In this document: positions 27,965-36,839 of the stretch, in pieces
How the letters are laid out: every line of letters begins with the position of its first letter
Position numbering within the stretch: position 1 is the stretch's first letter
NCBI GenBank assembly: GCA_028823485.1
Contig: JAPKBG010000015.1
Coordinates: forward strand, 1 to 56,407
DNA from: Methylophilaceae bacterium
GTDB lineage: Bacteria > Pseudomonadota > Gammaproteobacteria > Burkholderiales > Methylophilaceae
Reading direction: 5' to 3'
DNA length: 56,407 bases
Notes under the pieces: generated by a model
The model's database searches: none
What the model was told of the DNA's origin: nothing
The model's input: the letters and a program-made list of their open reading frames with translations, nothing else
Made by a program: the position numbers and the translations under genes

Positions 27965-28429
27965 TTAAACACCACCTTCAAAATCGATCTGCCGCCAAGC
28001 TTCATATAACAACACTGCCGCAGAGTTTGATAAATTCAAACTCCTACTCTCAGGCAACATCGGCAGGCGTACACGGCGGTGAGGTGGAAAAGCATTACGG
28101 ATATCATCTGGTAAGCCTCGCGTTTCTGGCCCAAATACAAAGACATCCTCCGCCTGAAACTTAATGTCACTATGGTGTGTGCTACCCTTAGTGGTAATTG
28201 CAAATAAGCGCTTACCATCTAATAAGGTTTTGCAGTCATCCCAGCTCTTATGTACTTGCATGCTTGAGAATTCATGATAATCAAGCCCAGCTCGTCGCAT
28301 TTTCTTGTCTTCTAGCTTAAAGCCAAGCGGCTCAACTAAATGTAGTTTTGCGCCAGTATTGGCACATAGGCGAATAATGTTGCCTGTATTTGGTGGGATT
28401 TCGGGTTCGAATAAGACAATATGGAACAT
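27965..28429 (-). CDS. trmL: tRNA (cytidine/uridine-34-2'-O)-methyltransferase
   Basis: TrmL methylates the wobble ribose of tRNA-Leu isoacceptors with S-adenosylmethionine. The 154-residue protein has the SPOUT-knot set: LFEPEIPPNTGNIIRLCANTG near the N-terminus, FGPETRGLP (about 95-103), and the knot end LPMLPESRSLNLSNSAAVLLYEA. The start is ATG 28429 (MFHIVLFEP). The frame stays open to 28516, but that stretch is the spacer behind the comF remnant. Full length and intact. Confidence 0.95.
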   Translation of the reverse strand: MFHIVLFEPEIPPNTGNIIRLCANTGAKLHLVEPLGFKLEDKKMRRAGLDYHEFSSMQVHKSWDDCKTLLDGKRLFAITTKGSTHHSDIKFQAEDVFVFGPETRGLPDDIRNAFPPHRRVRLPMLPESRSLNLSNSAAVLLYEAWRQIDFEGGV

Positions 28430-28482
28430 GGTTGATATTTTACCGCAGGCATCGTGTTTGTTATTACTTGGTGATGTATTAT

Positions 28483-29214
28483 TTATTTCTGTAGTGCACG
28501 TGCGACTTCCCAGCACTCTACGTGTGCTGGACCTACTTTTTTTTAAGTATTTTTGCTAGCTCATTTAAGCTTGCCCCTGTTGCCATCACATCATCAACAA
28601 TCGCAATACGTTTCCCTTTGATATTGTTACGCATATTGATTTGGAAAGCACCCCGCATATTTTTTAGTCGTGCCTTCAATGGTAAGCTCGCTTGTGGTGA
28701 GGTGTTTTTTTATTCCCATGCAGCTTGGTTTATCTAAAGGAATGCTCAGTTGTTTCTCCATTGTTTTAGCTATTTCTAATGATTGATTAAAGCCACGCTC
28801 TTTTATTCTATCTGAATGCAAAGGCATGGCGATGATGAGGTCTAACTTTTATACTGATTGATAGTTGCTGTTGCTCAGAGAATAAGGCACCAAAATTTTG
28901 GCTTAAGAATAGCGCGTTGTTGTATTTGTAATGTTGCAAAATGGCGCTGGTTGAAAAAGTGTAAGAAAACAGTGCTTTGTTGTGTCGTAAGCTGGTGTAG
29001 ATTTTAGACATTGACCGCAATGCTCACCTTGCGTTGTTAATCTACACTGAGGGCAGCTGGGGCTGGGTGCGAGATTGAGGCTGTCAATACAACGCTCACA
29101 CAAGCTGATTTCGCTAGTTGATGCGGCACACATTAAACAATTTTGTTTAAAAGGAAAGCGCAGAAAGCGACTTAAATTTAACTTTTGATTAATTTTTAAC
29201 CAGTTGTTTATCAT
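28483..29214 (-). pseudogene. comF: ComF phosphoribosyltransferase-like competence gene, frameshifted
   Basis: Across several frames of the reverse strand lie a four-Cys zinc finger (NCLMCAAS, SLCERCIDSL, SCPQCRL, EHCGQCLK), LQHYKYNNALFLSQNFGALF, LIIAMPLHSDRIKERGFNQSLEIA, GKRIAIVDDVMATGASLNEL (the PRPP loop) and a conserved end ECWEVARALQK with its stop at 28483-28485. ComF helps pull transforming DNA into the cytoplasm. At least four frame changes break it, one at an eight-base A/T run near 28541. It lies just upstream of and divergent from bioB. Confidence 0.85.
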
Positions 29215-29229
29215 TGTTATTGATTATTC

Positions 29230-29258
29230 TTTACAACGGTTAATTTATTAATTAGTAT
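29230..29258 (+). promoter_or_regulatory. Sigma-70-type promoter of the biotin operon
   Basis: TTTACA (29230-29235) and TAGTAT (29253-29258) are 17 bp apart, 27 bp before the bioB ATG. A BirA-type operator with paired TTGTAAACC-like halves was not convincingly seen, so regulation is left open. Confidence 0.5.
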
Positions 29259-29285
29259 CATGAAAATCATCAATAAAGGCACGAT

Positions 29286-30320
29286 ATGCTTGAGAAAACT
29301 CAAACCAGCACACAAGAAACTATTATAAATGTAGATGAGTTAAAACTGAATACAACAGCAGTTGAAAATAAGGTTGAAAGAAAAACTGTCCAGCGCTGGA
29401 CTGTAGATGATATTGCTGCTTTATATGAAATGCCTTTAAACGATTTGATGTTTAAAGCTCAAACTGTGCATCGTGAAAACTTCGACCCTAATGCGGTACA
29501 AGTAAGCACCTTGCTATCAATTAAAACAGGTGGCTGTAGTGAGGATTGTGGTTATTGCCCCCAGGCTGCGCGTTACAATACCGAAGTGGGTAGTGAACCG
29601 TTGATGCCAATTGATGAGGTGCTGAAGGCGGCGCAAGCCGCAAAAGACAGCGGCGCTAGTCGCTTTTGTATGGGTGCAGCATGGCGTAGCCCAAAACAGC
29701 GCGATTTAGAGCCGGTTCTGAAAATGGTTGCTGAAGTAAAAGCGATGGGTTTAGAAACCTGCGCCACTTTGGGTATGCTAAAAGAAGGCATGGCAGAACA
29801 GCTAAAAGATGCTGGTTTGGATTATTACAACCATAACTTGGATACTGCACCAGAGTTTTACGAAGATGTCATTAGTACGCGCACTTATGAAGACCGCTTG
29901 GACACTTTAGACAGTGTCCGTGAGGCTGATATTAATGTGTGTAGTGGAGGTATTATCGGCATGGGTGAAACACGTAAACAGCGTGCTGGTTTATTGGCGC
30001 AATTTGCCAATATGGAACGACCACCAGAGAGTGTACCGATTAACTTGTTGACGCAAGTAGAGGGTACGCCAATGCATGGTACAGATGAACTCGATCTATT
30101 TGAATTTGTACGTACGATTGCTGCAGCACGTATCACCATGCCAAAGAGTTTTGTGCGCTTATCTGCAGGCCGCCAAAGCATGCATGAAGGCATTCAAGCG
30201 ATGTGCTTTATGGCAGGTGCCAATAGTATTTTCTATGGTGAAAAGCTACTCACAACAGGTAATCCAGATGCGGAAACAGATAAAGCATTATTTGCAAAAC
30301 TGGGTCTTCACAGTATTTAA
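29286..30320 (+). CDS. bioB: Biotin synthase
   Basis: Radical-SAM enzyme that inserts sulfur into dethiobiotin, the last step of biotin synthesis. The 344-residue product has the [4Fe-4S] motif CSEDCGYC (Cys about 84, 88, 91), a Rossmann-like barrel with [25 protein letters not shown], the SGGIIGMGE segment and LSAGRQSM (Arg ligand of the [2Fe-2S] cluster). An N-terminal extension of about 40 residues precedes the conserved RWTVDDI. First gene of the bioB-F-H-C-D run; bioF follows the stop codon directly. Confidence 0.97.
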   Translation: MLEKTQTSTQETIINVDELKLNTTAVENKVERKTVQRWTVDDIAALYEMPLNDLMFKAQTVHRENFDPNAVQVSTLLSIKTGGCSEDCGYCPQAARYNTEVGSEPLMPIDEVLKAAQAAKDSGASRFCMGAAWRSPKQRDLEPVLKMVAEVKAMGLETCATLGMLKEGMAEQLKDAGLDYYNHNLDTAPEFYEDVISTRTYEDRLDTLDSVREADINVCSGGIIGMGETRKQRAGLLAQFANMERPPESVPINLLTQVEGTPMHGTDELDLFEFVRTIAAARITMPKSFVRLSAGRQSMHEGIQAMCFMAGANSIFYGEKLLTTGNPDAETDKALFAKLGLHSI

Positions 30321-31493
30321 GTGCTAGCCGATTTACAAAAGGCCTTAGATCAACGCCAAGCTGATGGTTTGTTACGTCAACGGCGTCTGTTAGATTCGCC
30401 ACAAGCTGAGCATATCGAAATGAATAGTCAGCAGTTTTTATCATTTTGTAGTAATGATTATTTAGGCTTGGCTAACCATCCTACGCTGATTGCCACCATG
30501 CAAGAAGCCACAGGCAAAGCAGGCGTAGGCAGTGGCGCTTCTAATTTAATTACGGGGCATCACCGCTACCATGATGATTTAGAAAAACAATTGGCGCAGT
30601 TCGTCAACATGCCAGCGGCATTGCTTTTTTCAACGGGCTATATGGCTAACATTGGCGCTTTAGGTGCTTTAGCTGGACGTGGTGATGCGATTTTTGCAGA
30701 TAAGTTAAATCACGCTTGTTTGAATGATGGCAGTTATTATTCCTTAGCTGATTTTCATCGCTTTCCACATAATGATACTGAAGCCTTAGAAAAATTACTT
30801 AAAGCCAGCAAAGCAAGGCGTAAGCTCATCGCAGCAGATGCCGTGTTTAGTATGGATGGCGACCTTGCACCACTAAAAGCGTATTTAGCCTTATGTGAAC
30901 AATATGATGCTTATTTGTATGTTGATGATGCACATGGTTTTGGTGTTTTGGGTGAGCATGGGCAAGGCTCATTGAATCATCTGCAATTAAAATCACCTCG
31001 CATCATTATGATGGCAACCTTAAGTAAAGCGGCAGGCATTGCAGGTGCATTTATAGCAGGTGAGCAAGTGGTGGTTGATTACTTAATTCAAGCCGCAAAA
31101 AGCTATATTTATAGCACCCCCGCGCCACCTGCATTGTCGGCGACATTATCTGCGTCTGTTACATTAATTGAACAAGGTGATGCGTTACGAAAACGGTTGC
31201 AACATTCGATTGCAACATTAAAAAAGCATTTGGATCTAAACACGTGGCAATTAATGCCATCAGAAACATCTGTGCAACCATTGTTAGTTGGTAGTAATCA
31301 AGCTGTGCTTCAGTTGAGTGAATACTTGCAGGCAAAAGGTATTCTAGTACCTGCCATCCGCCCACCAACAGTACCAAAAAACACAGCAAGGTTACGTATT
31401 TCATTATCAGCTGCGCATTCAGAAGCAGATGTTATAAAATTAGCGCAGGCGATTAATGAAGCAGAAAGAGAATTAGCATGTCGTGTCATGTAG
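30321..31493 (+). CDS. bioF: 8-amino-7-oxononanoate synthase
   Basis: PLP enzyme that joins pimeloyl-ACP and alanine. The 390 residues match the family: SNDYLGLANHP, GVGSGASNLITGHH, DDAHGFGVLGEHG, and the PLP lysine in TLSKAAG (Lys 236). The start is GTG 30321, immediately after the bioB stop. The 3' end overlaps bioH by 16 bp, so translation is probably coupled. Confidence 0.96.
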   Translation: MLADLQKALDQRQADGLLRQRRLLDSPQAEHIEMNSQQFLSFCSNDYLGLANHPTLIATMQEATGKAGVGSGASNLITGHHRYHDDLEKQLAQFVNMPAALLFSTGYMANIGALGALAGRGDAIFADKLNHACLNDGSYYSLADFHRFPHNDTEALEKLLKASKARRKLIAADAVFSMDGDLAPLKAYLALCEQYDAYLYVDDAHGFGVLGEHGQGSLNHLQLKSPRIIMMATLSKAAGIAGAFIAGEQVVVDYLIQAAKSYIYSTPAPPALSATLSASVTLIEQGDALRKRLQHSIATLKKHLDLNTWQLMPSETSVQPLLVGSNQAVLQLSEYLQAKGILVPAIRPPTVPKNTARLRISLSAAHSEADVIKLAQAINEAERELACRVM

Positions 31494-32296
31494 ATGTGGT
31501 TGGTCAAGGCCATCCGTTGGTCATGATTCATGGTTGGGGTATGCACAGTGGTGTATGGCAACCATTAGTTAAACGATTATCAAAAAAATATATGCTCTAC
31601 CTCGTCGACTTGCCTGGCATGGGTCAAAGCCGCAGCGTCGAGCCTTACCATTTATATCGCTTAGCGGAAGAAGTCGCAGAAGTGATTCCTGGCGTTTCCG
31701 ATATTTTAGGCTGGTCACTCGGCGGCCTGGTTGCGCAAAGCCTTGCTACTAATCAACCAGAGCGTGTTAAAAAACTGGTTTTAGTCGGCTCTACACCTTG
31801 TTTTGTAAATGAGCCTGCTATTACGAAAATGCCAGGTTGGGATGCGGGTATCCAACGCGATTACTTTACCGATTTTTCTCAAAGTTTAGATGAAGACTAT
31901 AAGAAAACGATTATCAAATTTCTGACGTTGCAATGCATGAAAGCAAAAGATGCAAGAGATACCATTAAGCAATTACGTAATAGTTTTGATGCAAAGCCTG
32001 CGCCAACAGAAAAAACGTTGAAAGATGCCCTACATATTTTATTAGAGGCTGATTTGCGTGCAGAAAGCATCAATATCCGTAAGCCGACACTATTGATTCA
32101 TGGCGATAGAGATACGCTAGTGCCAGTACAAGCGGCACATTGGATGATGCAGCATATGTCAAAAAGTGTTTTGCGCGTGATCGCTGGTGCAGGACACGCA
32201 CCATTTTTATCGCATAGTGAACAGTTTGTTGAGGCGCTTGATCAGTTTTTAGAGCCTGATCCAAGCGCGAAATGGCAGACATCATGGATGACGTAA
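31478..32296 (+). CDS. bioH: Pimeloyl-ACP methyl ester carboxylesterase
   Basis: Alpha/beta-hydrolase that removes the methyl group protecting the pimeloyl chain, so BioF can use it. The 272-residue product has the oxyanion-hole HGWGM (about 18-22), the nucleophile elbow GWSLGG (Ser 80), HGDRD with the acid (Asp about 210) and GAGHAPF with the catalytic His (about 240). It overlaps both bioF and bioC, the latter by 25 bp. The presence of BioC and BioH points to the E. coli-type BioC-BioH pimelate route. Confidence 0.93.
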   Translation: MSCHVDVVGQGHPLVMIHGWGMHSGVWQPLVKRLSKKYMLYLVDLPGMGQSRSVEPYHLYRLAEEVAEVIPGVSDILGWSLGGLVAQSLATNQPERVKKLVLVGSTPCFVNEPAITKMPGWDAGIQRDYFTDFSQSLDEDYKKTIIKFLTLQCMKAKDARDTIKQLRNSFDAKPAPTEKTLKDALHILLEADLRAESINIRKPTLLIHGDRDTLVPVQAAHWMMQHMSKSVLRVIAGAGHAPFLSHSEQFVEALDQFLEPDPSAKWQTSWMT

Positions 32297-33168
32297 TTGA
32301 TGATGAGTATCATATGGATAAAGCACGCGTGCGTGCTTCTTTCGACCGTGCTGCAAAAACGTATGATGCTGCTGCTATATTGCAAAAACTAGTCCGCGAT
32401 GAAATGTTTGATCGCTTAGACTTAATCAACGTCTCGCCCAAGAAAATATTAGACGCAGGTTGTGGCACTGGCCATGGCAGCTTTCAACTACAAAAGCGAT
32501 TTAAAACGGCGCAAGTCTTTTCCTTAGATTTAGCCATGGGCATGTTAGAAAAAACCCATGCTCAACAATCTTTCATTAATAAACTGTTGCGTCAAAAACG
32601 TTTAATTTGCGCTGATATTGAAAACCTCCCCATTGCAGATAACAGCATGGATGTAGTGTGGTCGAATTTGGCTATACAGTGGTGCAATGATCTAGATAAA
32701 AGTTTCACGGAAATTTCACGATTATTAAAACCCAATAGCTTATTTATCTTCAGTACCTTTGGACCTGATACATTAAAAGAACTACGCGCCGCCAGTAGTA
32801 ACGGGAAGACGCATGTGAGCCGCTTTATCGATATGCATGACATTGGTGATGCCTTAACTCGTAATGGCTTCAATGCCCCCGTATTGGACGTTGAGCGCTA
32901 CACTTTGACCTATGATAATGTGCGCGGCGTGATGCAAGATTTAAAGTCCATAGGCGCGAATAATGCTACACAAGGTCGAAGTCGTGGCTTATCAGGTAGA
33001 GGCTTTTTAAATAACCTCGCTGAACAATACGAACAGTTCCGACTTGACGGTAAATTGCCTGCCACATTCGAAGTGGTTTACGGCCATGCTTGGACACCAG
33101 AAGCCAAACAAGATGAACATGGTTTAGGTGAGGGCGTTTCACCAATTAGTTTTAGGCCAAGAAGCTAG
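32272..33168 (+). CDS. bioC: Malonyl-ACP O-methyltransferase
   Basis: Methylates malonyl-ACP with SAM to start pimeloyl synthesis. The 298 residues contain the class-I methyltransferase motifs ILDAGCGTGHGSFQL (about 60-74), FSLDLAMGML, ENLPIADNSMDVVWSNLAIQW (motif around 120-140) and FSTFGPDTLKELR, a BioC hallmark. The start ATG 32272 lies inside the bioH end. The C-terminus is longer than in E. coli BioC. Next gene bioD begins 18 bp after the stop. Confidence 0.95.
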   Translation: MADIMDDVIDDEYHMDKARVRASFDRAAKTYDAAAILQKLVRDEMFDRLDLINVSPKKILDAGCGTGHGSFQLQKRFKTAQVFSLDLAMGMLEKTHAQQSFINKLLRQKRLICADIENLPIADNSMDVVWSNLAIQWCNDLDKSFTEISRLLKPNSLFIFSTFGPDTLKELRAASSNGKTHVSRFIDMHDIGDALTRNGFNAPVLDVERYTLTYDNVRGVMQDLKSIGANNATQGRSRGLSGRGFLNNLAEQYEQFRLDGKLPATFEVVYGHAWTPEAKQDEHGLGEGVSPISFRPRS

Positions 33169-33185
33169 AGCCTCTAAATCTTATT

Positions 33186-33818
33186 ATGCAAAAAGCACTC
33201 TTCATTACAGGCACCGATACCGATGTAGGTAAAACCCATGTCGCCTGCCAAATCATTCAGCAATATGTCGCCCAAGGCTTGAAAGTAGTTGGCATGAAAC
33301 CAGTGGCCGCAGGGTGTGAATTGGTTGATAGTGAATGGTTTAATGAAGATGTACAAAAGCTGACAGCTGCGAGTAATGTTGATGCGCCAGCTGAGTTGGT
33401 CAATCCTTATTGCTTTAAAGAATATATCGCACCACATTTGGCAGCCGAAAAAGCAGGGGCTGTGATTGAGCTGGAGACGATATTAGCCGCGTATCAACAA
33501 CTGACTACCATGGCCGATGTGGTTGTTGTTGAGGGCGCTGGTGGCTTTTTAGTACCGTTGAATAGCAGAGTCGGGCTAGCGGACTTAGCGCAAGCCTTGG
33601 CGATTCCTGTGGTATTGGTAGTCGGCATGCGTTTGGGTTGTATTAATCATAGTTTGTTGAGCGTGGAATCGATTAAAGCACGTGGTTTGATATTGCATGG
33701 TTGGGTGGCGAATCATGTTGATCCTGAGATGGAATTTAGGGAAGAGAATGTTCGGACGATTACAGAGCAGTTGGATTTGGCACCGTTGTTTGAGTCTGAA
33801 TGGGTTAATAACGCTTAG
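33186..33818 (+). CDS. bioD: Dethiobiotin synthetase
   Basis: ATP-dependent carboxylase forming the ureido ring of dethiobiotin. The 210-residue protein has the Walker A-type loop GTDTDVGKTHVA (8-19), MKPVAAGCE (about 37-45), VEGAGGFLVPL (about 115-125) and a near-C-terminal NHVDPEM. It closes the intact biotin operon, followed by 201 bp with two palindromes before the end of the DUF4393 remnant. Confidence 0.95.
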   Translation: MQKALFITGTDTDVGKTHVACQIIQQYVAQGLKVVGMKPVAAGCELVDSEWFNEDVQKLTAASNVDAPAELVNPYCFKEYIAPHLAAEKAGAVIELETILAAYQQLTTMADVVVVEGAGGFLVPLNSRVGLADLAQALAIPVVLVVGMRLGCINHSLLSVESIKARGLILHGWVANHVDPEMEFREENVRTITEQLDLAPLFESEWVNNA

Positions 33819-33894
33819 GTAAGGGGGTCTTCCCCTGAGGATGAGGGTGGTCTGTAACATTCTCCAATGCATGTAACTTTTACTCACTACTCCT

Positions 33895-33922
33895 CAAGTC
33901 GCTGTCGCTCGAAAGCGACTTG
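33895..33922. repeat. Perfect 9-bp inverted repeat behind bioD
   Basis: CAAGTCGCT and AGCGACTTG are separated by 10 bp, and the stem can extend further with one mismatch (CCT/GGG sides). No T-run follows. It may act as a REP-like mRNA end or transcription barrier between bioD and the convergent DUF4393 remnant. Confidence 0.6.
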
Positions 33923-33949
33923 GGGAATGGTTGGTATATGTTGCATACT

Positions 33950-33973
33950 GCGGATAACGTAGCGTTAACCCGC
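33950..33973. repeat. Imperfect palindrome of the GCGGATAACG type
   Basis: GCGGATAACG and CGTTAACCCGC face each other across 3 bp, with a further CGCGG step downstream. The sequence resembles the small dispersed palindromes (GCGGATTACGC...GCTAATCCGC) common between genes in many proteobacteria. Whether it recurs in this genome cannot be told from the window. Confidence 0.5.
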
Positions 33974-34019
33974 CATGCGCGGTTTGCGACTTCCGTTCAA
34001 ATGAGAAAGGTGTGAGACG

Positions 34020-34855
34020 TTAGAGCGGCTCGGTCGCCGCTGCAAATTTTTTGCCTAATTCCATACTGTAAATGACTCCGCTCCGCACTCCAATTTTTCT
34101 ATGTTCATCATTTAATTTTTCACAAAGATTCACGTATTCTGGCATTTTCTCTACCCATTAATAATGTTGTTTATCAGCTAAGTACCTTCCATAATCTACT
34201 GTAACTAAATCTAACGTAATCCAATTATCCACCATTGCAGGCTGGTTTTAATTCTCAACAAAGGCTGCTGTTTCTATATCTTTTAGGTTAAGTAAGTGTA
34301 GGAGTTTAGAGTTTTCATCGTGTTGATATTTTGTTTAATATAAATTTCAACAATAGGCATAGGCACTTGTGATTGAAGAATACCTCTTACTAAGCCTGCT
34401 TCTTCTGAGTTAAGTTGTTTAACGATTTCTACAAATGCAGGGTGTGCAACGTTAGCTTTACGATTATCCATCGATGTTGCCAGAAGATTCAGAAACACTT
34501 CTTTAAGGTTTATCTCTTTGTGTGTAAATGCAAGCCCTTGTAGAGTTGGCCCAGCAATAGATGCTTTAGGCACAGCAAGATGTTTAGGTGGAGTACTTTC
34601 AGCCTTTTTAGAAATTTCTTACTGAAAATCTTTAGAAAAATATACGCGCGCTTTATCAAATGCGAAGTTTACAGCCGCTAGCGGTAAGATTATATTGTTT
34701 ATTGTTTTTGTAAGGGTGACTGCTTTTTCACCCAGGTTTCCAGCAGCCCCTTTGACTTTCGGGTCATCACCAGCTGCTTTAATTATTTCAGTATCTATAA
34801 ACAACTCGTCTTTCGTGGTTTTTATTGGGTCATCTTCGTACATATATATTCCCAT
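34020..34855 (-). pseudogene. DUF4393 (Abi-alpha-like) gene with stops and a frameshift
   Basis: The first part (34855-34619) has an amphipathic N-half with GAAGNLGEKAVTLTKTIN and ends in TAA 34619-34621. The same frame then gives the core: IAGPTLQGLAFTHKEINLKE, VFLNLLATSMDNRK and HPAFVEIVKQLNSEEAGLV, typical DUF4393. A frameshift near 34320 and TAA codons at 34248-34250 and 34158-34160 precede the end MELGKKFAAATEPL (stop 34020-34022). Members with this name are linked to abortive-infection loci. Dead copy wedged between bioD and nadD, where rsfS often sits. Confidence 0.8.
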
Positions 34856-34868
34856 TTTCTATTATTCT

Positions 34869-35513
34869 TTATTGACGATATAAATGATGTTGTTGAACAT
34901 ATGAACCCACCTCATCATGAACCAAATACCGCACCGACTCCCCACGCCCAAACATCCCCCGAACCCCAGTAGCACTAATATCCTGCCCCGTAATCGACTG
35001 CATGATAATCCCCCCCGAATTCTCATTAGCTAAGTCCGCATGCTGATCCGTATAATGATCCCGTAATAACGCCTTAACCTCAGTAGGAAACGCTTCCTGC
35101 GGCTGAGCGCTAGGTCGCTGCACCAACACAATATGCGCATAATCCAGCAACTCCTGCCAACGACACCAAGTGTTCAGATTAACAAACGCATCACTACCCA
35201 TCATCAAGCAAAGCGAAGTGTCTTGGCCTAATGATTCGCGCAAACTAACCAGCGTATCAATGGTATAAGAAGGTCCTTCTCTATTGAGCTCTAGTTCATC
35301 AAGTGAGAATAACGGATTGTCAGCAATGGCTAGTTTCACCATAGCAGAGCGGTGTTCTGCGGAGACCATGACATTATCTTTATGCGGAGGATTAGCCGAT
35401 AGAATAAACTTCACTTCATCCATCGCTAGTATGCTAGCCAGTTCTTGTGCCATGCGTAGATGACCAAAATGAATGGGGTTAAACGTACCACCAAAAATGC
35501 CAACTAGACGCAT
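34869..35513 (-). CDS. nadD: Nicotinate-nucleotide adenylyltransferase
   Basis: Converts nicotinate mononucleotide to the adenine dinucleotide in NAD synthesis. The 214-residue protein shows GIFGGTFNPIHFGHLRMA (about 5-22, including the GxFxPxHxGH motif), SANPPHKD (about 39-46) and a C-terminal ISATGVRGMFGRGESVRYLV (SxxT/xxR motif). The start ATG 35513 is the first Met before the motif. It follows proA by 12 bp on the same strand. The usual downstream rsfS gene is absent here. Confidence 0.95.
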   Translation of the reverse strand: MRLVGIFGGTFNPIHFGHLRMAQELASILAMDEVKFILSANPPHKDNVMVSAEHRSAMVKLAIADNPLFSLDELELNREGPSYTIDTLVSLRESLGQDTSLCLMMGSDAFVNLNTWCRWQELLDYAHIVLVQRPSAQPQEAFPTEVKALLRDHYTDQHADLANENSGGIIMQSITGQDISATGVRGMFGRGESVRYLVHDEVGSYVQQHHLYRQ

Positions 35514-35525
35514 ATTGATGCTGGA

Positions 35526-36791
35526 TTAGGTTCTGATGTGGCCATCGCCGAACACGATGTATTTCAATGAAGTTAAACCGTTTAAACCAACAGGGCCTCG
35601 CGCATGTAGCTTATCTGTAGAGATGCCGATTTCAGCACCTAAGCCATATTCAAAACCATCGGCAAAGCGTGTTGAGGCATTGACCATTACACTACTAGAA
35701 TCAACTTGACGTAAGAACTGACGTGCAATCGTATAGTTCTCGGTGACGATGCTTTCGGTATGTTGTGATGAGTGCTCATTGATGTGGGCAATCGCAGCAT
35801 CGATGCCATCGACAACTTTACAAGAAATAATGCTGTCTAAATACTCAGTGTAATAATCTTCATCGGTCGCTGGTTTAGCTTCTTTGATGATTTTGCAGGT
35901 TTCAGCACAGCCGCGAATCTCGACGCCTTTTCCCAAGAGCCTTGCTGCAATTTGTGGCAAAACATCTTGTGCAATCACACTATCAATGAGTAAAGACTCA
36001 GCCGTGTTACACGTGCCTAAACGTTGTGTTTTGCTGTTCTCTACAATGGCTAGTGCTTTATCAAGATCGGCATCTTGATCGACATAGACATGGCAGTTGC
36101 CGTCTAAATGTTTAATCACTGGGATGCGCGCATCATTTGAGATGCGTTCGATGAGGCCTTTGCCGCCACGTGGCACAATGACGTCGACATAGTCTTTCAT
36201 AGTGATTAGTTCGCCTACCGCAGTACGGTCAGTGGTTTCAACCACTTGCACGACTTCTTTTGGTAGGCCTGCTTTTTCTAAACCTTCATGCACCAATTTG
36301 GCTAATGCCTGGTTACAGTGAATCGCTTCTGAACCACCACGAAGAATCACAGCATTACCTGATTTAATGCATAAGCCAGCGGCATCTGCCGTCACGTTTG
36401 GACGGGCTTCGTAAATAATGCCGATAACGCCTAAAGGTACGCGCATTTGACCGACTTGAATGCCGCTTGGCATATATTTGAAGTCATTCATTTGACCGAT
36501 AGGGTCAGCCAAGCCGGCAATTTGGATTAAGCCTTGTGCCATGCTGCCGACGGTTTTCTCTGTTAGCGTTAAGCGATCTAATAAGGCGCTTTCTAAGCCG
36601 TTTTCTTTTGCTGCTGCTAGGTCTTTACCATTTGCTTCAATTAAGGCCGCTTTCTCACGAAGTATCGCATGAGCAATGAACGTGAGTGCTTGATTCTTGG
36701 CATTGGAGTCTGCATTCGCAATGTGGCGTGATGCTTGTCTGGCACTCTTGCCAAGTGCATCCATATAGTCTTTAACGTTTAGGTCTGTCAT
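35526..36791 (-). CDS. proA: Gamma-glutamyl phosphate reductase
   Basis: NADPH-dependent step of proline synthesis that makes glutamate-5-semialdehyde. The 421-residue protein has the aldehyde-dehydrogenase-like layout: [60 protein letters not shown] with the catalytic Cys (about 260), and a C-terminal [21 protein letters not shown]. Full length. holA lies upstream on the same strand with a 48-bp gap. Confidence 0.97.
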   Translation of the reverse strand: MTDLNVKDYMDALGKSARQASRHIANADSNAKNQALTFIAHAILREKAALIEANGKDLAAAKENGLESALLDRLTLTEKTVGSMAQGLIQIAGLADPIGQMNDFKYMPSGIQVGQMRVPLGVIGIIYEARPNVTADAAGLCIKSGNAVILRGGSEAIHCNQALAKLVHEGLEKAGLPKEVVQVVETTDRTAVGELITMKDYVDVIVPRGGKGLIERISNDARIPVIKHLDGNCHVYVDQDADLDKALAIVENSKTQRLGTCNTAESLLIDSVIAQDVLPQIAARLLGKGVEIRGCAETCKIIKEAKPATDEDYYTEYLDSIISCKVVDGIDAAIAHINEHSSQHTESIVTENYTIARQFLRQVDSSSVMVNASTRFADGFEYGLGAEIGISTDKLHARGPVGLNGLTSLKYIVFGDGHIRT

Positions 36792-36839
36792 ATCGTTTGT
36801 TTTCTTTATCTATTTAACATGCTTGTTTAATAAGGCGAG

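Noticed and set aside
28483-28827. Small frames behind trmL as genes
   Set aside because: They are successive pieces of one comF reading with frame changes.
29215-29285. BirA-type biotin operator before bioB
   Set aside because: Only one loosely matching half (TTTACAACGGTTAA) is visible and no paired second half at the expected distance.
34283-34573. 96-codon frame as an independent small gene
   Set aside because: It continues in frame from the upstream 34855-34619 piece across a single TAA and matches the core of DUF4393.
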